From the NCBI GenBank assembly GCA_043769295.1, contig JAYVJL010000031.1, positions 1 through 11,427 of the forward strand: a stretch of 11,427 nucleotides of DNA, given 5' to 3'. This DNA comes from Aalborgiella sp043769295 (GTDB lineage: Bacteria; Pseudomonadota; Gammaproteobacteria; Burkholderiales; Burkholderiaceae_C). Both the position numbers and the translations under genes were made by a program. Shown here in pieces: positions 1 through 5,978 of this stretch (positions are counted from its first letter, which is position 1; every line of letters begins with the position of its first letter). Below the pieces are notes generated by a model, which saw only the letters and a list, made by a program, of their open reading frames with translations, was not told where the DNA came from and did not search any database.

Positions 1-668
1 TGCAGGTGCGTCAAGCCAAGCCTGACTATGTCATGTTGTGGGGCTGGGGCATCATGAACAGCACCGCCATCAAGGAAGCACAGGCCACGGGCTATCCGCG
101 TGAAAAAATGTATGGCGTGTGGTGGGCCGGTGCCGAGCCTGACGTCAAAGACGTGGCTGATGGTGCCAAGGGCTACAACGCGGTGACTTTGCAGCATGGT
201 GCCGATTTCAAGGCTAAAGTGGTCACCGATGTATTGAGCATGGTGCATGGCAAGGGACAAGGTACGGGCCCGAAAGAGGAAGTTGGACAGGTGCTGTACC
301 TGCGCGGCGTCATGAGTGCGATGTTGGGTGTGGAGGGCGTGCGCGCAGCGCAAGAGCGCTACGGCAAAGGCAAAGTGATGACGGGTGAGCAAGTACGCTG
401 GGGTTTGGAGAACCTCAACTTGACGCAGGCCAAGCTCGACGGGCTGGGTTTTGCCGGGGTGATGCGTCCCATCAGCACCTCATGTGCGGACCACATGGGT
501 TCGTCATGGGCACGTATCCACACTTGGGACGGCAAAGGCTGGCAATTCACGTCCGACTGGCTGCAGGCAGATGAGCAAATCATCAAACCCCTGGTGAAGA
601 GCACAGCCGCCAAGTACGCCGCCGAGAAAAAATTGACACCGCGCACGCCAGCGGACTGCCAATCTTGA
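1..668 (+). CDS. Branched-chain amino acid-type ABC transporter substrate-binding protein, C-terminal part (5' end outside window)
   Basis: The reading frame is open from the first bases of the window to TGA at 666-668, so about 221 C-terminal residues are present and the signal peptide and N-terminal lobe are missing. The GTG at 6 is probably internal, since a protein of this family is usually 380-430 residues long. The sequence (QAKPDYVMLWGWGIMN, then YGVWWAGAEPDVKD, and an end rich in Lys/Ala with a PADCQS tail) reads like the Peripla_BP_6/HAAT family that feeds LivHMGF-type transporters. By family knowledge it acts in the periplasm and binds amino acids, or in this subgroup aromatic or other carboxylic acids. 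The following LivF ATPase and adenylate-forming enzyme point to a carboxylate ligand, which is inference. Two Cys lie in the C-terminal part (SCADHMG and PADCQS), a possible disulfide. The family assignment is firm and the ligand is unknown. Confidence 0.88.
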   Translation, partial: QVRQAKPDYVMLWGWGIMNSTAIKEAQATGYPREKMYGVWWAGAEPDVKDVADGAKGYNAVTLQHGADFKAKVVTDVLSMVHGKGQGTGPKEEVGQVLYLRGVMSAMLGVEGVRAAQERYGKGKVMTGEQVRWGLENLNLTQAKLDGLGFAGVMRPISTSCADHMGSSWARIHTWDGKGWQFTSDWLQADEQIIKPLVKSTAAKYAAEKKLTPRTPADCQS

Positions 669-712
669 TGGCTTGACCCGTTGACTGCGCACCCGATTTG
701 ACGGGGGCAGTC

Positions 713-774
713 ACCAAACGCCAGCGTTTCAAGCTTGGTTAAAACTTGTTTTGAAACGCTAGCGTTTGGTTTTT
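713..774 (+). terminator. Strong stem-loop with T-run between the binding-protein and ATPase genes (attenuating terminator)
   Basis: Two 20-nt arms, 713-732 and 751-770, are reverse complements except for one C/A mismatch (722 against 761). The loop is 18 nt, and five Ts follow at 770-774, which is a textbook intrinsic terminator. It sits 45 bp after the binding-protein stop and 22 bp before the ATPase start, inside an apparent operon. By analogy with other ABC operons it would make more binding protein than ATPase by partial termination; this is inference. Each arm is also a near or perfect palindrome in itself (see findings). Confidence 0.85.
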
Positions 775-795
775 AACAAATCACACTTTGAGCCT

Positions 796-1635
796 ATGAC
801 TACTACTGCTACCACCACAACACCATCACCAGCCTCTGACATCGTTCTCAACGTCAATGGCATCGAGGTGATCTACAACCACGTCATTTTGGTCCTCAAA
901 GGCGTGTCGCTCAATGTGCCGGAAGGCAAGATTGTCGCCATCCTGGGCGGCAATGGGGCGGGTAAAACCACCACGCTGCGGGCGATTTCCAACCTGCTCA
1001 AAGGCGAGCGCGGCGCGGTGACCAAGGGGTCGATCGAGCTGCGTGGTGAACGCATTGAAAACCTGAGCCCGGCCGACCTGGTGCAGCGCGGTGTGGTGCA
1101 GGTGATGGAGGGCCGCCATTGCTTCGCCCATTTGACGATTGAAGAAAACCTGCTGACCGGCGGCTACACCCGCAAGGACAAAGGCGAGATCGAGGCCAAT
1201 CTGGAGAAGGTCTACAACTACTTCCCGCGCCTGAAAACCCGCCGCACCAGCCAGGCCGCCTACACCTCGGGCGGCGAGCAGCAGATGTGCGCGATTGGCC
1301 GTGCCCTGATGGCCAACCCCAGCATGGTGCTGCTGGACGAACCGTCCATGGGCCTGGCACCGCAGATCGTGGAAGAAGTGTTCGAGATCGTCAAAGACCT
1401 CAACACCCGTGAAAAAGTCACCTTTTTGATCGCCGAGCAAAACACCAACATGGCCCTGAAATACGCCGACTACGGCTACATCATGGAAAGCGGTCGCGTT
1501 GTGATGGATGGCGCTGCCCATGACCTGGCCAACAACGAAGACGTGAAAGAGTTTTACCTGGGCGTGGGTGGCGGTGAGCGTAAATCGTTCAAAGACGGCA
1601 AGAGCTACAAGCGCAGAAAGCGCTGGCTTGCGTAA
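796..1635 (+). CDS. LivF-type ABC transporter ATP-binding protein
   Basis: A 279-residue nucleotide-binding subunit of a branched-chain amino acid/HAAT-type importer, acting on the cytoplasmic face of the membrane. Visible motifs are Walker A GGNGAGKT (residues 51-58), the ABC signature TSGGEQQ (157-163) and Walker B MVLLDEP (177-183). Then comes FLIAEQN where most ABC ATPases have the H-loop histidine; EQN at this place is usual for LivF proteins. The C-terminus ends in a basic tail (SYKRRKRWLA), which makes it longer than the roughly 235 residues of E. coli LivF. The ATG at 796 is chosen because the upstream in-frame TTG at 766 lies inside the terminator stem. The Shine-Dalgarno is weak. 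The binding-protein gene precedes it and an acyl-CoA-ligase-like gene follows 78 bp later, so the transporter probably imports the substrate of that enzyme. Permease genes must lie outside the window. Confidence 0.93.
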   Translation: MTTTATTTTPSPASDIVLNVNGIEVIYNHVILVLKGVSLNVPEGKIVAILGGNGAGKTTTLRAISNLLKGERGAVTKGSIELRGERIENLSPADLVQRGVVQVMEGRHCFAHLTIEENLLTGGYTRKDKGEIEANLEKVYNYFPRLKTRRTSQAAYTSGGEQQMCAIGRALMANPSMVLLDEPSMGLAPQIVEEVFEIVKDLNTREKVTFLIAEQNTNMALKYADYGYIMESGRVVMDGAAHDLANNEDVKEFYLGVGGGERKSFKDGKSYKRRKRWLA

Positions 1636-1662
1636 CTTGAATAACTTGCGTAATTTGTATAA
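1627..1662 (+). repeat. Four tandem 9-bp units, each ending in an in-frame TAA
   Basis: Units at 1627-1635, 1636-1644, 1645-1653 and 1654-1662 read CTTGCGTAA, CTTGAATAA, CTTGCGTAA and TTTGTATAA. The first contains the last two codons and the stop of the ATPase gene. Because the unit is three codons long, the ATPase frame meets four TAA stops in a row. Confidence 0.8.
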
Positions 1663-1713
1663 CGCACTGACCGAGTAAATCCACGTCGCTGAACAGCTTA
1701 GCTACCAAACACC

Positions 1714-2997
1714 ATGACCGATTTTTACACCGCGCTGTGCGCATCAGAAAACCGTAGCCCGACCGAGCGTGAACAGGCGCATTTTCAAGCCCTGCCGCAG
1801 CAGATCAAGCATGCACAGCAAGCGACTGCTGCGTTTGCCGAGATTTTGCAAGGTGTGGATGCCGCTGCCGTCACCAACCGGGCGACGCTGGCACAGCTGC
1901 CGGTGACCCGCAAGACCGAGTTGCTGGAACGGCAAAAGGCAACAAGAGCGGCCACTGCATCTGTCACCACCTCAGCCGATATTTTTGGTGGCTTCAGCAG
2001 CCGCACTTTTGGCGCACAGATGTTACGTGTGTTTGCCAGCCCCGGCACGATCTATGAACCTGAAGGCGCCCGCACCGACTACTGGCGTGCTGCGCGGGCT
2101 TTGTCGGCCGCCGGATTCAAGGCCGGTGACTTGATCCACAACTGCTTCAGCTACCACTTCACCCCGGCGGGTGCGATGATGGAATCAGGTGCCCATGCGC
2201 TGGGCTGTACCGTTTTCCCGGCGGGAACCGGTCAAACCGAACAGCAGGTGCAGGCGATGTCCGAACTCCAGCCGGCAGGCTATGTTGGCACCCCGAGTTT
2301 TCTCAAAATCATCCTTGAAAAAGCCGCCGAAATGGGTGTGGTGCTGCCCAGCGTCACCAAAGCCCTGGTGTCCGGCGAAGCCTGCCCGCCCAGCTTGCGT
2401 GACTGGTTTGCCGAACGCGGTGTGGCTGCCTACCAATGCTACGCCACCGCCGATCTGGGCTTGATCGCCTATGAAACCAGTGCCCGCGAAGGGCTGGTGC
2501 TGGACGAAGGCGTGATTGTCGAAATCGTCCGTCCCGGCACGGGTGACCCGGTCCCCGAAGGCGAGGTGGGTGAGCTGGTGGTGACGACGCTGAACCCGGA
2601 CTACCCCTTGATCCGTTTTGGTACGGGTGACCTGTCAGCCGTGCTACCGGGCAGCTGCCCCACGGGGCGGACCAACACCCGCATCAAGGGCTGGATGGGC
2701 CGTGCCGACCAAACCACCAAAATCCGGGGCATGTTTGTGCATCCGGGCCAGATCAATACCATCGCCAAACGCTTTCCTGAGGTGATCAAGGCGCGGTTGG
2801 TGGTGACGGGTGAAATGGCCAATGACGCCATGACCCTCAAGGTCGAAACCGCCTGCAGCGGCCCCGATGGTTTAGCCGCCAAAATCAGTGAAGCCATCCG
2901 TGACATCACCAAACTGCGCGGCAGTGTGGAGTTGCTGGCACCGGGCAGTCTGCCCAACGATGGCCGGGTGATTGAAGACGCACGCAGTTACAAATAA
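1714..2997 (+). CDS. Phenylacetate-CoA ligase-like (PaaK family) adenylate-forming enzyme, divergent motifs
   Basis: A 427-residue protein, close to the length of PaaK-type ligases (about 430-440). The fold is recognisable in order: the N-terminal ligase region; a SPGTIYEPEG loop (residues 109-118) where PaaK has its Ser/Thr/Gly phosphate-binding loop; FSYHFTPAG and a TPSFLKIILEKA segment; a YATADLG motif where other members have Y-x-S/T-E; IRFGTGDL near residue 300; GRADQTTKIRGMFVHPGQI, which matches the C-terminal domain hinge of PaaK; and a short tail LPNDGRVIEDARSYK (413-427). Family role: ATP-dependent formation of an acyl-CoA from a free aromatic or other carboxylic acid in the cytoplasm. 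It lies 78 bp after the ATPase gene on the same strand, so probably in the same operon. The phosphate loop is unusual and Arg418 stands where a catalytic Lys might be expected, so activity and substrate are uncertain. Confidence 0.82.
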   Translation: MTDFYTALCASENRSPTEREQAHFQALPQQIKHAQQATAAFAEILQGVDAAAVTNRATLAQLPVTRKTELLERQKATRAATASVTTSADIFGGFSSRTFGAQMLRVFASPGTIYEPEGARTDYWRAARALSAAGFKAGDLIHNCFSYHFTPAGAMMESGAHALGCTVFPAGTGQTEQQVQAMSELQPAGYVGTPSFLKIILEKAAEMGVVLPSVTKALVSGEACPPSLRDWFAERGVAAYQCYATADLGLIAYETSAREGLVLDEGVIVEIVRPGTGDPVPEGEVGELVVTTLNPDYPLIRFGTGDLSAVLPGSCPTGRTNTRIKGWMGRADQTTKIRGMFVHPGQINTIAKRFPEVIKARLVVTGEMANDAMTLKVETACSGPDGLAAKISEAIRDITKLRGSVELLAPGSLPNDGRVIEDARSYK

Positions 2998-3289
2998 AGC
3001 ATAAACCCTACAAACCGCATAAAACTCAAAAAGCAGGTCAGACACCTGTGCTTGCTATGCATTCACCTTGTGTGGCTAAGGGTAAGTCCGCATTACTATC
3101 AGTAATAGTACGTAGCCAAGCTGTAGGGGTATGTGCAACCTAGCGGCAGTTGCCTAGAATCGAGGGTTTCCACGGAGCGCAGCTTTGGTTGTGCGCCGTT
3201 ATCTTTACAGGTTCAGTGCTTCTATGATCAAAAGCGCGAAGGCCGTGATGCATCAGGAAGAAATTTCTCTTTTACTACTAGGACAAACG
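2998..3289. other. 292-bp intergenic leader with nested inverted repeats
   Basis: No convincing gene is present. A small bulged hairpin (AAGCAGGT against ACCTGTGCTT, 3031-3053) follows the ligase gene but has no T-run on this strand. At 3073-3118 an outer inverted repeat TGGCTA/TAGCCA encloses ATTACT-ATC-AGTAAT (3092-3106), which overlaps an alternative hairpin TACTAT/ATAGTA (3094-3110). A further repeat GCAAC/GTTGC lies at 3135-3153. A weak -10-like TAGAAT is at 3155-3160 without a clear -35. This probably holds the promoter and control region of the next gene; the regulator is unknown. Confidence 0.5.
3280..3285 (+). promoter_or_regulatory. Shine-Dalgarno that fixes the start of the first Bug-type binding protein
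   Basis: AGGACA at 3280-3285 precedes ATG 3290 by about six bases counted from AGGA. The ATG begins a typical signal peptide, so the longer open frame that extends back to 3185 is not used. Confidence 0.75.
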
Positions 3290-4282
3290 ATGAAAAAACT
3301 ACTCGCTGTGAGCTTGGCTTGCGCCGCCATGTTGGGCGCTTCAGTCAGCGCGATCGCTGCTGATTTCCCGATCAAAGACAAGATCATCACCATCGTGGTG
3401 CCATTCACCGCAGGCGGCCCGACCGACCGCGTGGCACGCGACCTGGCCGAAGCCATGCGCAAACCGCTGGGCGGCATCAGCATCGTGGTGGACAACGCCG
3501 CTGGCGCGGGTGGTTCTATTGGCGCCAACAAAGCGGCCAAAGCCACACCCGATGGCCACACTTTGCTCTTGCACCACATCGGCATGGGCACCATGCCCGG
3601 CTTGGTACGTAACCTGCCTTTCAAAGTCGAAAGCGATTTTGAGTACCTGGGCATGGTCAACGACGTGCCGATGACGGTCATCGGTCGTCCTTCCCTGCCA
3701 GCGAACAACTATAAAGAATTGACCGCCTGGCTCGCTGCGAACAAAGGCAAAATCAACCTCGGTAACGCCGGCGTGGGTTCAGCCTCACACCTGTGCGGTT
3801 TGCTGTTTCAGAATGCCCTGCAGATTGACATGACCACGGTTCCCTACAAAGGCACTGCGCCTGCGATGACCGACCTGATGGGTGGCCAGATCGACCTGAT
3901 GTGCGACCAAAGCACCAACACCACGGCGCAAATTGAAGCAAAAAAAGTCAAAGCGTTTGCGGTGACAACGGCCAAACGCCTGACCACACCAGCGCTGAAA
4001 GACCTGCCAACATTGCAAGAATCCGGTCTCAAAGGCTTTGAAGTCACTATCTGGCACGGTTTGTATGCCCCTAAAGGCATTCCAGCCGATGTAGCAGTCA
4101 AGCTCAATGCCGCTTTGAAGGTTGCCTTGAAAGACCCAGAATTCATCAAAAAGCAAGAAGGCCTGGGTGCCGTTGTGGTGACCGACAAGCGCATGGAGCC
4201 AGCTGAGCACAAAAAGTTTGTGGCGGCTGAAATCGTCAAGTGGAGCCCGATCATCAAGGCTGCTGGCGTTTATGCCGACTAA
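3290..4282 (+). CDS. Tripartite tricarboxylate transporter (Bug/TctC family) substrate-binding protein, first copy
   Basis: A 330-residue periplasmic binding protein. It starts with a classical Sec signal peptide (MKKLLAVSLACAAMLGASV, cleavage probably after SAIA or AIAA, near residues 23-24). Bug-family landmarks follow: IVVPFTAGGPTDRVARDLAE with the first ligand loop, NAAGAGGSIGA, the second loop LGNAGVGSASHLCG, VPYKGTAPAMTDLMGGQIDLM, and a C-terminal EIVKWSPIIKAAGV. Such proteins bind small carboxylates (di- or tricarboxylates, aromatic acids, amino acids) and normally deliver them to TctA/TctB, but no membrane subunit is encoded nearby. Bug proteins are strongly amplified in Burkholderiales and many are orphans (family knowledge). 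It is followed by two stem-loops, the second an intrinsic terminator, so it appears to be a single-gene unit. Ligand unknown; closeness to the acyl-CoA ligase might hint at a shared carboxylate (weak inference). Confidence 0.92.
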   Translation: MKKLLAVSLACAAMLGASVSAIAADFPIKDKIITIVVPFTAGGPTDRVARDLAEAMRKPLGGISIVVDNAAGAGGSIGANKAAKATPDGHTLLLHHIGMGTMPGLVRNLPFKVESDFEYLGMVNDVPMTVIGRPSLPANNYKELTAWLAANKGKINLGNAGVGSASHLCGLLFQNALQIDMTTVPYKGTAPAMTDLMGGQIDLMCDQSTNTTAQIEAKKVKAFAVTTAKRLTTPALKDLPTLQESGLKGFEVTIWHGLYAPKGIPADVAVKLNAALKVALKDPEFIKKQEGLGAVVVTDKRMEPAEHKKFVAAEIVKWSPIIKAAGVYAD

Positions 4283-4301
4283 GTGCTGAGCGATACAACC
4301 A

Positions 4302-4330
4302 ACACAACGCGGCCCTGTGTCGCGTTGTGT
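4302..4330 (+). other. Perfect 10-bp inverted repeat after the first Bug gene
   Basis: ACACAACGCG (4302-4311) pairs perfectly with CGCGTTGTGT (4321-4330) around a 9-nt loop. No T-run follows directly, so alone it would be a 3'-protecting hairpin or a rho-associated structure. It stands just ahead of a true terminator hairpin. Confidence 0.7.
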
Positions 4331-4338
4331 AAAACCTG

Positions 4339-4365
4339 AAAAGCCGCAACCATGCGGCTTTTTTT
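4339..4365 (+). terminator. Rho-independent terminator after the first Bug gene
   Basis: A ten-pair stem AAAAGCCGCA (4339-4348) / TGCGGCTTTT (4353-4362) with a four-base ACCA loop, ending in seven Ts (4359-4365). The A-run on the left arm also makes it plausible in the other direction. It separates the two Bug genes into different transcripts. Confidence 0.93.
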
Positions 4366-4382
4366 ATGGCAAGATGATTCTG

Positions 4383-4409
4383 AACAATTCCAACAATTCC
4401 AACAATACC
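4383..4409 (+). repeat. Three tandem 9-bp units in the leader of the second Bug gene
   Basis: AACAATTCC (4383-4391), AACAATTCC (4392-4400) and AACAATACC (4401-4409) lie between the terminator and the Shine-Dalgarno AAGGAG (4410-4415) of the following gene. The units are unstructured and A/C-rich, which suits an accessible ribosome landing site. Confidence 0.8.
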
Positions 4410-4423
4410 AAGGAGAAGCACGA

Positions 4424-5443
4424 ATGGCTTTGAAAACAAGCATGCACAAGCGCCAGGCGCTGAAGTCCATTGCAGCGAGCTTGCTGCTTGCTACTGGTTT
4501 AATAGCAAATCAGGCATATTCTCAGCCGACTTGGCCGACAAAACCAGTCAAAATTATCGTCCCCTTTGCACCCGGCGGCACCACCGACCTGCTGGCGCGC
4601 GCGATGGCCTCCGAGTTGTCCAGAGCGTTTGGTCAGTCTTTCATTGTCGAAAACAAAACCGGCGCAGGCGGCAATGTGGGGGCCGATGCGGTCGCCAAAG
4701 CACCTGCCGACGGCTACACCCTGCTTATGGGCACGGTGGGCACGCATGGCATCAACGTCGCACTGTACGACAAAATGCCGTTTGATCCGGTCAAAGACTT
4801 CGCACCCATCACCCTGGTCGCTGGTGTGCCCAATGTCATGGTGATGAACACCGAGAAAGCCAAAGCGCTGGGTATCAACACCGTGGCTGATTTCGTCAAG
4901 TACGCCAAAGCCAACCCCGGCAAGCTGAACATGGCGTCCAGCGGCAACGGCACCTCCATTCATCTGGCGGGCGAGCTGTTCAAAAGCATGAGCGGCACGT
5001 ATTTGGTCCATTTCCCCTATCGTGGCTCCGGCCCTGCGCTCTTGGACCTGGTCGGCGGGACGATGGACGTGATGTTTGACAACCTGCCCAGCGCCTTGCC
5101 GCAGATCAAAGCTGGCAAGCTCAAAGCGCTGGCGGTGACCAGTGCCCAGCGCTCCACCGTGCTGCCCGACGTGCCCACCATTGAAGAAGCGGGCAAGCTG
5201 AAAGGCTTTGATGCCAGCAGCTGGTTTGGTCTTCTGGCACCCGCCGGCACATCGCCAGACATCGTCAACCGCATCCAGCAGGAAGTGGCCAAATCGCTCA
5301 ACTCACCGGCGGTGAAAGAGAAACTCCTGGCGCAAGGCGCGATTCCAGGCGGCAACAGCCCGCAGGACTTTGCCAAGATGATCGCTTCTGAGATCAAAAA
5401 ATGGGCTCAGGTGGTCAAAGCCTCGGGTGCCAAAGTCGACTAA
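4424..5443 (+). CDS. Tripartite tricarboxylate transporter (Bug/TctC family) substrate-binding protein, second copy
   Basis: A 339-residue periplasmic binding protein. The ATG at 4424 has a strong Shine-Dalgarno, AAGGAG at 4410-4415 (8-base spacing). The open frame back to 4352 runs through the terminator and is rejected. The N-terminus carries a basic stretch, then a hydrophobic core (SIAASLLLATGLIANQAYS) with cleavage likely near AYSQ. Bug signatures follow: PVKIIVPFAPGGTTDLLARA, ENKTGAGGNVGADAVAKAPADGYTLLMG, MASSGNGTSIHLAGELF, FPYRGSGPALLDLVGGTMDVMFDNLPSALPQIKAGKLKALAV, and a C-terminal EIKKWAQVVKASGA. It is a paralogue of the upstream gene but clearly divergent, so it probably has another carboxylate ligand rather than being a recent duplicate. 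No TctA/TctB genes are adjacent. Its end converges on the DUF1840 gene with only 24 bp between, and no clear terminator is seen there. Confidence 0.93.
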   Translation: MALKTSMHKRQALKSIAASLLLATGLIANQAYSQPTWPTKPVKIIVPFAPGGTTDLLARAMASELSRAFGQSFIVENKTGAGGNVGADAVAKAPADGYTLLMGTVGTHGINVALYDKMPFDPVKDFAPITLVAGVPNVMVMNTEKAKALGINTVADFVKYAKANPGKLNMASSGNGTSIHLAGELFKSMSGTYLVHFPYRGSGPALLDLVGGTMDVMFDNLPSALPQIKAGKLKALAVTSAQRSTVLPDVPTIEEAGKLKGFDASSWFGLLAPAGTSPDIVNRIQQEVAKSLNSPAVKEKLLAQGAIPGGNSPQDFAKMIASEIKKWAQVVKASGAKVD

Positions 5444-5467
5444 ATCAAGGGAGTTGACCCGCTGCAT

Positions 5468-5812
5468 TCAAACCCCCCAGACAATCTCCGCCTTCGCGCT
5501 TTGGCATTTTTTCAGCAGTTCGATAAAGGGCAGGGCGCGTTGACGCAGGGGAACTGCATCGGCGCTGGGGGCGTTCGTTTCCACTTTGCCCGCTGTTTTC
5601 CCGGCTTCTTTGGTGGCCAGTTTGGCGGCTTCAATGGCGGCCTCTTCTCGGGCAATCGCCACTTGCAGGGCGTCTATCGCTGCAGGCATCTGGTCCGGCA
5701 AAATAATCCCCGTCGTGCTGGGGTCTTTGCCGATGATCTGCAGCACGCGCCGGCCATTGGGCTCCAGCATGATCAGGTCGCCCGTCGCTTTGGATTTGAA
5801 TTTGAACAGCAT
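5468..5812 (-). CDS. DUF1840 domain-containing protein
   Basis: A 114-residue protein beginning MLFKFKSKATGDLIMLEPNG and continuing with RRVLQIIGKDP, then GIILPDQMPAAIDALQVAIAREE, a Lys/Ala/Glu-rich linker and the end PFIELLKKCQSAKAEIVWGV. I recognise the opening and the IIGK..P..GII pattern as DUF1840, a small protein family of betaproteobacteria without known function. The start at 5812 is preferred because the family begins at MLFKFKS; the frame stays open 35 codons further upstream but that part reads as non-coding. It is predicted cytoplasmic, without signal peptide or membrane segment, and the C-terminal half looks helical. It is transcribed divergently from cobA and converges on the second Bug gene. 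No function can be assigned. Confidence 0.85.
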   Translation of the reverse strand: MLFKFKSKATGDLIMLEPNGRRVLQIIGKDPSTTGIILPDQMPAAIDALQVAIAREEAAIEAAKLATKEAGKTAGKVETNAPSADAVPLRQRALPFIELLKKCQSAKAEIVWGV

Positions 5813-5919
5813 AAAGTGGGCCTCGTCGCAAAATAGGGGGTTGATGGGTGTTTGTATATTGCAAAAAGTGACAACACTACGCTGTACGATACACCCATGC
5901 GAACCCATGTGGTGCACTT

Positions 5920-5949
5920 TTGTGACAATTTGCGCCAGGTTTTGATTAT
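5920..5949 (+). promoter_or_regulatory. Possible sigma-70 promoter for cobA
   Basis: TTGTGA (5920-5925) and GATTAT (5944-5949) are 18 bp apart, each matching four of six consensus bases. They lie 30-59 bp before the ATG at 5979, in the 166-bp divergent region shared with the DUF1840 gene. This is weak evidence only. Confidence 0.25.
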
Positions 5950-5978
5950 TAACAATACTTTTGAATGCTGCCGCTTTG

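Noticed and set aside
826..1521. Long open frame on the minus strand opposite the LivF-type ATPase gene (231 codons)
   Set aside because: The plus strand carries all ABC ATPase motifs. The minus frame is His/Gly/Val-rich and shows no known domain, typical of a high-GC shadow frame.
3133..3363. Small plus-strand frame overlapping the start of the first Bug gene
   Set aside because: It overlaps the signal-peptide region in another frame, has no ribosome site and no recognisable sequence.
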